Assembly (NCBI RefSeq): GCF_017354945.1
Contig: NZ_CP071503.1
Coordinates: forward strand, 2,790,001 to 2,854,000
Origin: Shewanella avicenniae
Lineage (GTDB): Bacteria; Pseudomonadota; Gammaproteobacteria; Enterobacterales; Shewanellaceae
DNA length: 64,000 nt
Reading direction: 5' to 3'
The notes beneath the pieces are model-generated. The model was not told where the DNA came from. It was given only the letters and a program-made list of their open reading frames with translations, and searched no databases. Below are positions 18,190 to 27,760 of the stretch, in pieces; position 1 is the first letter of the stretch, and every line of letters starts with the position of its first letter. Both the position numbers and the translations under genes were made by a program.

Positions 18190-20052
18190 TTGAAAAATCC
18201 GCACGTTTCGGCGAGTCTTGATCAGACTCGCCGTTCTTCAGGGCTTCCGCTAGATATGCAACCTCAGGTTTCTCTTCGTAAACGTCTTAGTATTAGTTTG
18301 ATAATGCTGCTGGGACTGTGTGCGACCTTAGCGACAACCTATTGGTATCATCTAGAACAAGGATTTGCCCGGATCCAGCCGCTCGCGAACCGTCAGTTAA
18401 CTGAAGTCATTAACTTTATTGATGGCGCGTTAATCCGCTACGAAAGTATTCCCCATGTGTTATCAACAAACCCTATGTTAGCCAGTGCCCTTGCCCATAG
18501 TGATAACCTTGAAGAAATCCGTCATATCAATCGCTATTTTGAAGAGATCCAACACGTTACCGAAGCCTCGGATATCTATTTACTAAATAGCCATGGTGAT
18601 GCAATTGCTGCCAGTAACTGGCAGAAATCCTATTCCTTTATCGGACAAAATTATGCCTTTCGCCCCTACTACACCGAAGCGATTGCCGGACGATTAGGCA
18701 GTTATTACGCGGTAGGGACGTCATCGGATACGCGCGGTTTTTATTTCTCATACCCGATTGTAGAAAAAGGCAAAGTGCTCGGTATTATCGTCGTCAAAGT
18801 GGATATCGCCGATATTGAAGAGCAACTGACTGGGCTCGCCAAAGCAGGCCAATATGAACTTGCGATTAGTGGCTTGGATCATGTGATATTTCTGGCAAGC
18901 ATGGACAGTTGGCGACTGAAATCACTGACACCGCTAACAGATGAAGCGCAAAATGAAATTTATCAGAGTCGCCGTTATGCCAATCGCATCATCTCAGCGC
19001 TGAGCGTAAAACCACCTTATGACATCACGCACAGCAATAACCGCGCACTCTATCATATCGCCCATGATGATGGACGAGAGGAGTTTCTCGACACCCGCGG
19101 CACGATGATTAAAGCCGGATGGGACGTGCATGTGCTGACGCCGGTAAAGCCGTTATACGCCTCGTTACCACTGACATTATTACTCGCCGCCAGCGTGTTT
19201 TTACTACTTGGCTTGGGGTTGATGTTTAGCTTAGAGCGCCGCAAAAACATGCGCCGAATGCAGCAGGCCCATAATCTGTTGGAGATGCGGGTTAAAGAAC
19301 GCACCCAAGAATTAGAAAGTGCCAATATTAAACTGCAAGAAACTCAAGATGAGTTAGTACAAGCGGCAAAACTAACGGTCATCGGCAGTCTATCTGCCAG
19401 TATCAATCACGAAATCAACCAACCACTTGCCGCATTACGCAGCTATGCGCAAAACACGCAAACACTGCTGCAGCGTGACATGCAGGACAAAGCCAAAGAA
19501 AACCTAAGTACGATTATCTCTCTGGCTGATCGTCTTGCTGAAATTGTGGCGCAATTTAAGAGCTTTACGCGTAAGAGCCAGGGGCAAGAAAAAGCCAATT
19601 CGCTCAACGACACCTTAGGTGAAGCACTGACGATTGTTAACCCCGAAATCGTCAAGCAGCATATTGAACTTCGGCTGTCATTGCCTGAGCAGCCCGTCAG
19701 TTTTTTTGGTGACAAAGTGCGCCTACAGCAGGTGTTGGTCAATATCATTAGCAACGCTATTGTTGCGATGCAACAGGTGGATTATCGTTTACTCACCATC
19801 AGCGTGACACAATCTGATAAACTGCAAATCCAAATAAAGGATTCAGGTCCTGGTGTGCACGAGAGCCAAATGGAAAAGATATTTGAGCCTTACTTCACCA
19901 CCAGCCAACGACAAGGGTTGGGACTAGGACTATCCATCTCAAGGCGTATTATCGAATCGATGAACGGCACCATTAGCGTCGCCAATGCAGCTGAAGGTGG
20001 CGCAGAGTTTGTCATTTTACTGCCGTTATGTCCGGAGAATAACCAAGGATGA
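18190..20052 (+). CDS. dctB: C4-dicarboxylate sensor histidine kinase DctB
   Basis: The 620-residue kinase has two membrane helices (about 38-58 and 320-342) enclosing a periplasmic Cache sensor (SFIGQNYAFRPYYTEAIAG is typical), a coiled coil, a phospho-acceptor block SINHEINQPLAALRSY (His near 407) and an ATPase domain with GLGLGLSISRRI. It should phosphorylate DctD when dicarboxylate is present. The start is uncertain: TTG at 18190 gives this length; an ATG 66 bases further in (MQPQVSLRKR) is equally plausible. Its stop overlaps dctD by four bases. Confidence 0.92.
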   Translation: MKNPHVSASLDQTRRSSGLPLDMQPQVSLRKRLSISLIMLLGLCATLATTYWYHLEQGFARIQPLANRQLTEVINFIDGALIRYESIPHVLSTNPMLASALAHSDNLEEIRHINRYFEEIQHVTEASDIYLLNSHGDAIAASNWQKSYSFIGQNYAFRPYYTEAIAGRLGSYYAVGTSSDTRGFYFSYPIVEKGKVLGIIVVKVDIADIEEQLTGLAKAGQYELAISGLDHVIFLASMDSWRLKSLTPLTDEAQNEIYQSRRYANRIISALSVKPPYDITHSNNRALYHIAHDDGREEFLDTRGTMIKAGWDVHVLTPVKPLYASLPLTLLLAASVFLLLGLGLMFSLERRKNMRRMQQAHNLLEMRVKERTQELESANIKLQETQDELVQAAKLTVIGSLSASINHEINQPLAALRSYAQNTQTLLQRDMQDKAKENLSTIISLADRLAEIVAQFKSFTRKSQGQEKANSLNDTLGEALTIVNPEIVKQHIELRLSLPEQPVSFFGDKVRLQQVLVNIISNAIVAMQQVDYRLLTISVTQSDKLQIQIKDSGPGVHESQMEKIFEPYFTTSQRQGLGLGLSISRRIIESMNGTISVANAAEGGAEFVILLPLCPENNQG

Positions 20053-21416
20053 TCGACAATCCATACACAGTACTGATCCTCGATGATGAACCCCATATCG
20101 GTACCGTATTGACTCAACTCTTTGAGCTTGAGGGCATTCCAGCAAAAGCCAGCACGCAACCGCAAGAAATTATTAAACTCATCCAGCCTAATTGGCCGGG
20201 CGTGGTCATTACTGATGTGAATATGCCGAGCACCGATGGCATTCGTGTGATGCAGCAAATCATGCAGCAAGACGCGGATATTCCAGTTATTCTCATCACC
20301 GGGTTTGGTGACATCGCGATGGCGGTTAGCGCGGTTAAGCAAGGGGCTTATGATTTCCTTGAAAAGCCGTTTAATAACGAACACATCTTGGATGTCGTCA
20401 AACGCGCGTTAGAAAAGCGTACGCTCACCTTAGAAAACCGCTCGTTAAAGCGTGAATTAGAGTCTCAAAGTTCGCCGGGACCACGTATTTTGGGTAATAG
20501 CCCAGGCATGCTGCAAATGAAACGCATCATCCACCAAGTGCTTGATACGCCAGCAGATATATTAATTGAAGGCGAAACCGGCACCGGCAAAGAGCTGGTT
20601 GCCCGATATCTGCATGACCATAGCCCTCGTGGCAACGCTAACTTTGTTGCTATCAACTGCGGTGCGATACCTGAAACCATCATCGAAAGTGAACTCTTTG
20701 GTGCTGAAGCAGGCGCGTTTACTGGCGCAGACAAAATGCGCGTGGGTAAGTTTGAGTTTGCTAATGGCGGTACAATTTTTCTCGACGAAATTGAAAGCAC
20801 GCCAATGGCATTGCAGGTCAAACTGCTGAGGGTATTGGAAGACCGCAAAGTGGTACGCCTTGGCTCCAACAAAAGTATCGACCTCGACATTCGAGTGATT
20901 GCCGCCACCAAAGTGGACTTGAAATCACTCTGCGATCAGGGCGATTTCCGTCATGATCTGTATTACCGACTCAATCTGGTGACCGTGGCGATTCCCCCAC
21001 TACGGGAGCGCCGTGAAGATATTCCGCTCCTTTTCCTACATTTTGCCCGCGTTGCGTCAGCGCGTTACCACAAAGAGCTGATCGCGCTCGATACCGAACA
21101 TCGTGCACGATTAAGTACCTATGAATGGCCTGGTAACGTACGCGAGCTTAGAAACCTCGCTGAACGTTATGTGTTATTAGGTGAAGAAGCCGCATTTTCT
21201 GGCGCGATTGCCAATAACGATAAACTCCACAGCGGTATGTCATTGACCCAACGGGTGGAGTTTTTTGAACGGGTATTGATTGAAGATGCCCTAAGTCATA
21301 ACAAGGGCTCGATTAAAAACACCATGGAGCAGCTAGAACTGCCCCGTAAAACCCTTTACGACAAAATGCGAAAGTATGGGTTAGAAAGAAAAGATTTCAT
21401 CAACGATGAGCTTTAA
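20049..21416 (+). CDS. dctD: Sigma-54-dependent response regulator DctD
   Basis: The 455-residue NtrC-type activator has a receiver domain (1-120, phosphoacceptor Asp in VVITDVNMPS), an AAA+ domain with Walker A GETGTGKE (about 175) and the sigma-54 contact loop GAFTGA (about 223), and a Fis-type helix-turn-helix at the end (LELPRKTLYDKMRKYGL). It activates dctPQM through the sigma-54 promoter at 14921. The ATGA overlap with dctB indicates coupled translation of the two-component pair. Confidence 0.94.
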   Translation: MIDNPYTVLILDDEPHIGTVLTQLFELEGIPAKASTQPQEIIKLIQPNWPGVVITDVNMPSTDGIRVMQQIMQQDADIPVILITGFGDIAMAVSAVKQGAYDFLEKPFNNEHILDVVKRALEKRTLTLENRSLKRELESQSSPGPRILGNSPGMLQMKRIIHQVLDTPADILIEGETGTGKELVARYLHDHSPRGNANFVAINCGAIPETIIESELFGAEAGAFTGADKMRVGKFEFANGGTIFLDEIESTPMALQVKLLRVLEDRKVVRLGSNKSIDLDIRVIAATKVDLKSLCDQGDFRHDLYYRLNLVTVAIPPLRERREDIPLLFLHFARVASARYHKELIALDTEHRARLSTYEWPGNVRELRNLAERYVLLGEEAAFSGAIANNDKLHSGMSLTQRVEFFERVLIEDALSHNKGSIKNTMEQLELPRKTLYDKMRKYGLERKDFINDEL

Positions 21417-21422
21417 CAGAAT

Positions 21423-22655
21423 CTAACAAACGGGATGCGGCAACATCGCCTGACGTTGCCGATATCCCAAGCGCCAGACAAACACCGCAATTAAGCTTAA
21501 CAGCACCATAGAGCCGGTGATCACCCCTGCCCATCCTGAGTGTTGCCAAAACAACATTAAGTAAGGTCCGCCTGCAGCAGCACCGAGATAATAACAGCAT
21601 AGATACAGTGATGTAGCCTTCGCCCGATGCGTTGTCGCCCGCAGCGCCACAAACGAGTTACAGCAGCTATGCGTGACAAAGAAGCCGCAACTACTCAGCA
21701 GAAATCCAATGCAAATCGCCACTTCGGTATCAAACAAGGTAACTAACGAGCCCACCAACATCATCGCTAATGAGATGCGATATAACGGCAGTTGCCCATG
21801 CTGACTTATCCACCGTGCTGTAAAGTAAGACGCAATGGTACCGCTGGAATAACAGAGAAAAATAAGCGTGACTTGAAAGCGACTCCAGTTAAATGCGTCC
21901 ATCAAATGCAACTGAATAAAACTGTATTGGTTCACCATCATCATGAAGGTGATACCACCAATCAAATAAGCCAGCCGCATCTGACTATCGCGCAAGTGGT
22001 GCATAAATCCGGCAATGTCTTTTTTGAAATTAAGCCGTTCAGACCATGATTGACGAATGTGCTCTCGTTTGACGGCATCACGGGTTCTTGACAGCAGATA
22101 ATGCGTCACCCCAACGCCGACAATACTGAACAACAAACACACCAACATCGCCGATTGCCAATCAAACAATTGCGACATTGCACCGCCCAGCAACCGCCCA
22201 ACAATGCCGCCAAAGCTGTTAGCCGTAATATAGACTGCCGCCGCAGTAAGCATGATTTGTGGTTTAAGCTGCTCTTTGAAGTAAGCCATAGCTATCGCGG
22301 GCAGCGAGGCCAACAGCCCCCCTTGCAGGAACCGAACAAACAGCAAAGTCTGAAAATCATCAATAAAAACCAGCAGTAAATTGGAAAGCGCTAAAGCCCA
22401 TAAGCTCACCACGATTGGACGATGACGCCCGACTCTGTCAGACACCACCGCATAAACCAGTAGACTCAACGCCAACGTAAAGCTCGTAACCGAGAGCACT
22501 AAGGTTGAACGCGCGCTGGTGACCTGAAAATGTTCAGCAATCAGCGGCAACATCCCTTGCATCATGTACAAGTTGATATAAATCACCAGCGAAGCAATAC
22601 ACAGCGCCCATACCAGTCGCAAATCGCGCACTCGACGCCGAGCGGTCATATTCAT
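21423..22655 (-). CDS. MFS transporter, YnfM-like efflux family
   Basis: A 410-residue protein with about twelve membrane helices and the MFS signature between helices 2 and 3 (VSDRVGRHRPIV). The N-terminal pattern (YINLYMMQGMLPLIAEHF) resembles the YnfM/arabinose-efflux type. It probably exports a small molecule by proton antiport; the substrate is unknown. It is divergent from a LysR regulator with 130 bases between them, the usual arrangement for a regulator controlling an exporter, and converges on dctD with a 6-base gap. Confidence 0.87.
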   Translation of the reverse strand: MNMTARRRVRDLRLVWALCIASLVIYINLYMMQGMLPLIAEHFQVTSARSTLVLSVTSFTLALSLLVYAVVSDRVGRHRPIVVSLWALALSNLLLVFIDDFQTLLFVRFLQGGLLASLPAIAMAYFKEQLKPQIMLTAAAVYITANSFGGIVGRLLGGAMSQLFDWQSAMLVCLLFSIVGVGVTHYLLSRTRDAVKREHIRQSWSERLNFKKDIAGFMHHLRDSQMRLAYLIGGITFMMMVNQYSFIQLHLMDAFNWSRFQVTLIFLCYSSGTIASYFTARWISQHGQLPLYRISLAMMLVGSLVTLFDTEVAICIGFLLSSCGFFVTHSCCNSFVALRATTHRAKATSLYLCCYYLGAAAGGPYLMLFWQHSGWAGVITGSMVLLSLIAVFVWRLGYRQRQAMLPHPVC

Positions 22656-22785
22656 TAGTCATGCCTAAAAAATCAGTATGACCAAAGCATAGCAGTGGAT
22701 ATTGGATAACAATAATAGATAAAAAATATCAAACTGATTAATTTTTGTTATATTTAATTTTTATTAGCCAAATAAGAGAGTTGCG

Positions 22786-23667
22786 ATGGAGATCCGCCAG
22801 CTACGTCACTTTTGCGCCTTGATCAAATATGGCAGTTTTACCAAAGCAGCAGAAAAACTCGACATAGCCCAACCCGCCTTGAGCCAAAGTCTTAAACGAC
22901 TCGAACAAACACTTGGTGTCACCTTAGTTCAACGCCAAGCGCGAAAACATGCAGGCGTGATCAAGCTAACCGCTGAGGGCCAAGTGCTCAAACAGCACGC
23001 GGATTTAATTCTGCAACAAGTGTCTCAAGCCGAAAGTCATATTCGTCAAATGGCCGATTTGAGTCGTGGTGAAGTACGGGTCGCGGTACCTGGCATGCTG
23101 GGGTCGTTTTATCTTCCCACACGGTTAATGGCATTCAGGCATCAATACGAGAATTTAAAGCTGAGTTTGTTTGAAGGTGGAACCCGAGACGCCTTGAAAA
23201 TGCTCGAACAGCACGAGGTCGATATTGCCATCATCACCAAATCCGATCTCAAACCCGAGTTTGATTCCTGCGTATTAATTAATGAAGAAATTGTGGTTGC
23301 GGCTGCCTTTGATCATCCCTTATCAGAACACACCTCCGTAACCATGGAGCAATTCTTTGAACATGAACTGGTAATGTTTAAGCCAGGCTATTATCACCGT
23401 GAATGGATGCTCAATCGCGCCAATGCTCTTGGGCTTACGCCAAGAATCGCCTTCGAGACCAACCTCATAAACCTGATTAAACAAGTGGTTCAACAAGGAT
23501 TTGCCGTCGCAACGCTGCTGAAAATGGTGGTGCAACCCAAAGATAACATCAACACTATTTCTCTCGATCCACCCGTCTATGTTGAGCTACATATCGCCTG
23601 GAAAAAACATCGCCCGCTCAGTCAAGCTGACCAAGCATTCGTGAACTTCTTGCTAGAGAATAGGTAA
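22786..23667 (+). CDS. LysR-type regulator divergent to the MFS exporter
   Basis: 293 residues: N-terminal winged helix (MEIRQLRHFCALIKYGSF, then KAAEKLDIAQPALSQSLKRL) and a periplasmic-binding-protein-like effector domain (about 90-290). The start is fixed by the invariant MEIRQL beginning and an AGAG site upstream. LysR proteins usually control the gene that diverges from them, here the exporter. The intergenic region is AT-rich (GATAAAAAATATC) and may contain its operator. The inducer is not predictable. Confidence 0.92.
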   Translation: MEIRQLRHFCALIKYGSFTKAAEKLDIAQPALSQSLKRLEQTLGVTLVQRQARKHAGVIKLTAEGQVLKQHADLILQQVSQAESHIRQMADLSRGEVRVAVPGMLGSFYLPTRLMAFRHQYENLKLSLFEGGTRDALKMLEQHEVDIAIITKSDLKPEFDSCVLINEEIVVAAAFDHPLSEHTSVTMEQFFEHELVMFKPGYYHREWMLNRANALGLTPRIAFETNLINLIKQVVQQGFAVATLLKMVVQPKDNINTISLDPPVYVELHIAWKKHRPLSQADQAFVNFLLENR

Positions 23668-24067
23668 AACAGCAATCAACGAACGTACAGGTAAAAAAGT
23701 CATCAAATTGCTCGCTAACGCAAGGATGGCAAAACCCAAATTCCTACATTTAAGCTATTGCTGAAATAGATGAATATTTAATACCGCATTATTTATGTGT
23801 GTTTATCAAGTTAATATTTCCGACGTTAAACGTGATGAAGGTTTTATTTTCTATAGAATCAATACACAAATCTCACCACGGGTAATTTTTTAAGATTAAA
23901 TTAATAAAATAGCTATTATTTTAAGCTTTATTTACAAAAATCTAATTCATCTATTTTTGTAATATTGCCATAAATTCCCACAAGTACAAAATGTACCCAC
24001 CAAACATGATAACAATCACAAAACGACCTCCAACCAAATTATAATATTTTTCGCGGAGGTAGCCACT
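23668..24067. other. Gene-free AT-rich region upstream of the TetR gene
   Basis: No supported gene. Two small features lie before the TetR start: CATGA-N6-TCACA at 24005-24020, a weak match to a CRP site, and ACCTCC (24026-24031), which is complementary to the strong GGAGGT ribosome site at 24055-24060 and could mask it in the mRNA. The rest is low-complexity AT-rich DNA. Confidence 0.5.
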
Positions 24068-24748
24068 ATGTCAGAAATTGAAAACAAAATAATTGAATGC
24101 GCATCCCAGCTAATATCATTAGAGGGGCTATCCTCATTTTCATTCACAAAACTGGCTAAAATGTGCTGTTGCTCAAAATCAACACTCTATTCAAATTTTG
24201 ACAGTAAAGAAGATCTCATCATTGGCATTTATATCAAAAAGGTGGATGAGATTGTTGCATTCAACAAATGCATCATTGCCAACCCACAATTTAGTGCTGC
24301 AGAAAAATTAATAATGGGCTGTATGTACGACGTAGTACGTGTAGCAATGGACTATAAATCTTCAGACAGAGTCTCTTTAATTGCTGCCACCGCGCAAATC
24401 TACCAATTCGCGTCAAAACACTTACTCTGTCGATTAAAGGAATCATTACTGGCACTGAATGAAACATTTAACCAGATTGAACAAGAACTGGTTTCAAATT
24501 GTAATTTGAAAGAAGATCGAATCCACCAAGCCCTTAAGACTTATCGACTACAAGCTAGAGGCATTGTAAGTTGTGTTTCAAACAAAATATATGTAGAAAA
24601 CTGCATTTCATCGACGATTGAAGAACTTTATGATGGATTCGTATCAATCATTGCACCAGAAATAATTGAAAATACATCTATTTCATTTTTGGATTGTTTC
24701 GAAATTATCAATAAAAACTTAAAAAACAGATGTAATACAGACATCTAA
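24068..24748 (+). CDS. TetR-family regulator of the porin-reductase module
   Basis: The 226-residue regulator has an N-terminal TetR helix-turn-helix (about 22-48: SFTKLAKMCCCSKSTLYSNFDSKEDLI) and a variable ligand-binding part rich in helices and cysteines. The cluster CCC within the recognition region and further Cys residues are unusual and could make it redox- or metal-responsive, though this is speculation. The ATG follows a near-perfect GGAGGT site. Two inverted repeats lie between it and the porin gene, making it the likely local repressor. Confidence 0.85.
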   Translation: MSEIENKIIECASQLISLEGLSSFSFTKLAKMCCCSKSTLYSNFDSKEDLIIGIYIKKVDEIVAFNKCIIANPQFSAAEKLIMGCMYDVVRVAMDYKSSDRVSLIAATAQIYQFASKHLLCRLKESLLALNETFNQIEQELVSNCNLKEDRIHQALKTYRLQARGIVSCVSNKIYVENCISSTIEELYDGFVSIIAPEIIENTSISFLDCFEIINKNLKNRCNTDI

Positions 24749-24776
24749 ATTTAAACAATAAAAATCAGTTTCAAAT

Positions 24777-24800
24777 CTCATGGTTTAAAAAAACCTTGAG
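24777..24800. promoter_or_regulatory. Inverted repeat after the TetR gene
   Basis: CTCATGGTTT-AAAA-AAACCTTGAG: 10-bp arms with one mismatch. There is no T-run, so an operator is as likely as a terminator. It lies about 105 bases upstream of the porin start. Confidence 0.4.
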
Positions 24801-24847
24801 GGCTAGTAATGCTCAAAATTAGTTGAATTGGATTTAAGAGTTAATTG

Positions 24848-24866
24848 TTACTGCACGTTGCAGTAA
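24848..24866. promoter_or_regulatory. Perfect 19-bp palindrome, candidate TetR operator
   Basis: TTACTGCACGTTGCAGTAA has 8-bp perfect arms around CGT, 41 bases upstream of the porin ATG. Size and symmetry fit a TetR-family dimer site, and the regulator is encoded immediately upstream. The link to this regulator is inference. Confidence 0.55.
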
Positions 24867-24906
24867 AAGTCATGTCACTGAGAAGTTAGATATTTTGGGG
24901 AATAAT

Positions 24907-25902
24907 ATGAAAGCTTACAAATTTGCTATTGGGCTTATCGCACTGTCATGCACTAGCGCTTACGCAGCTGATGGATTTTACGGTGAAGCCAATGTTATGG
25001 CCAGTTGGAAAACAGGCTTAGATCAGCAGACCGGTATCGCAACTGGCTATGCGGGTTACAAAGATGGTCTGAAAATCAAAGATATTGGCGTAGATTACCA
25101 ACTAGAAGGCTACTATGCTGCAAGTGGAGATCGTTTTGTAAATACAACAGAAAGTGATGAATTTTCGATTCGTGTTGCTTCATTAGTATTTAAAACCGAC
25201 TTAGGTGCATTATATGTTGGTAAAGGTTATTCCGGTGCTTACATGAACCTTTACAAACGTGTCGATATTCATCCATTCACTAACACCGAACAATATTCAA
25301 TGAATAGAATGTTGTTCAAACAAGGGAAATACTCAGACAATATCATTGCCTATATCTCACCATGGTACAACTCTTCACTAGGTGACTTTCAGGCTAAAGT
25401 TGCTCTGGTAAACCCACATTGTAGAGATCATGCAAATGATGATGTTCTAGTTGGTCGCTTATTGTACAAAAACGGTAAATTCAATGCTGCAATTAACCTT
25501 AACAGAATTGATGAAAATTTTAGTGGCAATCCAAATAACCATACCTATAACCGTTATTCTGTTGGTGTTGATTACTCATTCGACCATATCACTATCGCCT
25601 ATACTGGTGAATTTAGTAAAAGCGCTTTTTATGGTGTAACTACTGAAGGCTACGACGAGCAAGTCCACACAGTTGCAGTCACCACAACAGTTGATGACTT
25701 TAAATATGGTGTGTCTTACCAATTACGAAATTCAGACTATGAGATAAATGATGATATCGGATTAGCCATTGGCAGCATTACTTACGCATACGATAAAAGT
25801 TTGGATTTCATGATTGAGTATGCAACTTATACTGGTAGCAATGAATATTTAGACTACGCAGAAGATCATTCATTTACGGTTGGTGCTCGCTTCAAGTTCT
25901 AG
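24907..25902 (+). CDS. Outer-membrane porin-like beta-barrel protein
   Basis: About 331 residues from the ATG chosen here (a TTG four codons earlier is less likely, since GGGG AAT directly precedes the ATG). A clear signal peptide ends at SAYA-ADGF. The mature protein has alternating strands with many Tyr, Phe and Gly residues and ends in FTVGARFKF, the terminal Phe expected of an outer-membrane barrel. It resembles Gram-negative general porins loosely. Its place before a periplasmic reductase suggests a substrate-entry channel for that enzyme. Confidence 0.8.
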   Translation: MKAYKFAIGLIALSCTSAYAADGFYGEANVMASWKTGLDQQTGIATGYAGYKDGLKIKDIGVDYQLEGYYAASGDRFVNTTESDEFSIRVASLVFKTDLGALYVGKGYSGAYMNLYKRVDIHPFTNTEQYSMNRMLFKQGKYSDNIIAYISPWYNSSLGDFQAKVALVNPHCRDHANDDVLVGRLLYKNGKFNAAINLNRIDENFSGNPNNHTYNRYSVGVDYSFDHITIAYTGEFSKSAFYGVTTEGYDEQVHTVAVTTTVDDFKYGVSYQLRNSDYEINDDIGLAIGSITYAYDKSLDFMIEYATYTGSNEYLDYAEDHSFTVGARFKF

Positions 25903-25990
25903 ATTACAAGCTAACACTTACATTTTAAAAACTTAATTCATATTTTGCTTCAACAGAAGCAAATAGGATAGTTACGCTTAAATTTATACC

Positions 25991-26006
25991 GATATTAATT
26001 AATATC
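25991..26006. promoter_or_regulatory. AT-rich palindrome before the reductase gene
   Basis: GATATTAATTAATATC is a perfect 16-bp palindrome 38 bases before the reductase ATG. Such AT-rich palindromes arise easily by chance, so its role is uncertain; it may be part of an internal promoter. Confidence 0.3.
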
Positions 26007-26043
26007 TAAATTGATATCTAATTGTAACTAATATGGTGAAATT

Positions 26044-27759
26044 ATGATAAATTCAAAAACAGATCTTTCAAGAAGAAGTTTTATTAAAGGAATAGGCGCC
26101 ACAAGTATCGCCGTTGGGACGTCTGCAGTTTTCAGTGAGTCAGCAGAAGCCAAAGATGTCGTTAAAGCCCCAGAAAATGTATATGAATCGGTTTTAGGTG
26201 ACGACGTAAATTGCATCTATGTCAAAAAAGGTGATTTTAACGGACCTAAAGGCCCTATCGGCTTCGAAAATCGACAAATAGCAAAAAGCGAAATCACTAA
26301 AGAATATAACTGTGATGTTGCTGTCGTCGGCGGCGGTATTTCAGGACTGATTGCAACATTAAAAGCCGCTGAAGAAGGCGCAAAAGTTGTTTTAATTGAA
26401 AAAATGACGGAAGGCCGCGGGGCATTTGAATGCTTTGGCTCAGTAAACTCTCGTACCCAACGCGAAGCTGGCGTAAAAACAGATAAAGCAGTTTTGCTGG
26501 GTGAAATGCATCGTTCTGCAAGTTATCGGATTGGTCCAGATGTGGTCAGAACCTACGTTGAAAAATCTGGCGAAGCCACTGACTTTATGGAACAGATGTT
26601 CAAAAAAGGTGACAAGGGATTTGTGATTGCACCAATGCCTTTGCGTCCAAAATACCCTAATACGGGCGCTCCCGTGATTGATGCGGAGTGTATGTTCTAC
26701 AACACCCCAGGACTTCCAAAAGATGTACGTTTTAGAAGTGGTCATGTCGGTGTTTACATCATCCAAGACTTAACAAATACCGCGAAAAAACATCCAAACG
26801 TTACCGCCAAATACAGTACACCTGCAGCGCAATTGATCACCGATAAATCTGGTCGTGTTACCGGCGTGATTGCTAAAGAAGATGGTAAATATATTCAAAT
26901 TAATGCGAAAAAAGGTGTGATTCTGGCAACGGGCGGTTATGACGCTAACCCAGAAATGATGAAAGCCTATCTGCGTCCTGAAGACTACTCTTCCGCCTCT
27001 TGGTGGAACCCATGTTGGGGCACAACCGGTGACGGTCACATGATGGGTCTTAAAGTCGGTGCAGCGATGGATCCCGTGCCACACGCAGTGATGAATTTTA
27101 CCTTCGGTAGCCCAGAGTCATTCCACATTCCTGCGGTGCGTACACTCCGAGCGATGGGGTTATACGCAGTGGTTAACGATGACGGTGAACGTTTTGTTCG
27201 TGAAGACGCAGCCTTCCAATCTATTTCCAATGCAACCAACCGACAAGCAACCTTTGGTAAAAAAAGCTGGCTGTTATTTGACGACACCATGATCTCTAAA
27301 AATAAAGAGATCTTTGATAAAGCCATCGCGGCCTTTGCACAGCTAAAAACAAAGGGTTGGTTATTTGAAGCAAACTCTGCAGCAGAGCTGGAAGCCGTAA
27401 TGAAGATGCCAAAAGGCAACTTGGTCAACACCATCAATAAATTCAATGCCTTCAAAAAGGCTGGCGTAGACCAAGACTTCAACCGCGATATGGAATTTGC
27501 CAAAGAATTTGACGGTAAAAAATATTACGCCTTGGTTTGTAACAGCGTCATTCTCGCTACTGTAAGCGGCTTGATCATCGACGAACATGGCCGTGTATTG
27601 AATAGCAAAGGCAATGTAATTGAAGGGCTTTATGCTGCAGGTAACGCTTCTGGTGACTTCTTCTCTGGTAATTACCCTCGCCACATTCCTGGTACTTCTA
27701 TGGGCCGAGCAATCACCTTTGGCTATCTGTCTGCACTACACGCTGTAAAAGGAGCTTAA
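26044..27759 (+). CDS. Tat-exported FAD-dependent reductase, fumarate-reductase/flavocytochrome c family
   Basis: 571 residues. A twin-arginine signal (SRRSFIKGIGATSIAVG, about 9-25) sends it folded to the periplasm. The FAD-binding fold begins at VAVVGGGISGL (about 92-102), with GVILATGGYDANPEM and GLYAAGN-type FAD contacts further on. Unlike classical FccA there is no haem domain, and the C-terminal motif is NYPRHIPGTSMGRAITFG instead of the usual G-x-NRLGGNA, so the substrate is probably not fumarate. Electrons should come from the three-haem cytochrome encoded one base downstream. Its acceptor, perhaps an unsaturated organic acid, is unknown. Confidence 0.85.
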   Translation: MINSKTDLSRRSFIKGIGATSIAVGTSAVFSESAEAKDVVKAPENVYESVLGDDVNCIYVKKGDFNGPKGPIGFENRQIAKSEITKEYNCDVAVVGGGISGLIATLKAAEEGAKVVLIEKMTEGRGAFECFGSVNSRTQREAGVKTDKAVLLGEMHRSASYRIGPDVVRTYVEKSGEATDFMEQMFKKGDKGFVIAPMPLRPKYPNTGAPVIDAECMFYNTPGLPKDVRFRSGHVGVYIIQDLTNTAKKHPNVTAKYSTPAAQLITDKSGRVTGVIAKEDGKYIQINAKKGVILATGGYDANPEMMKAYLRPEDYSSASWWNPCWGTTGDGHMMGLKVGAAMDPVPHAVMNFTFGSPESFHIPAVRTLRAMGLYAVVNDDGERFVREDAAFQSISNATNRQATFGKKSWLLFDDTMISKNKEIFDKAIAAFAQLKTKGWLFEANSAAELEAVMKMPKGNLVNTINKFNAFKKAGVDQDFNRDMEFAKEFDGKKYYALVCNSVILATVSGLIIDEHGRVLNSKGNVIEGLYAAGNASGDFFSGNYPRHIPGTSMGRAITFGYLSALHAVKGA

Positions 27760-27760
27760 T

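Noticed and set aside
24005..24020. CRP site upstream of the TetR gene
   Set aside because: CATGA-N6-TCACA matches only one half-site well; kept as a note in the region entry.
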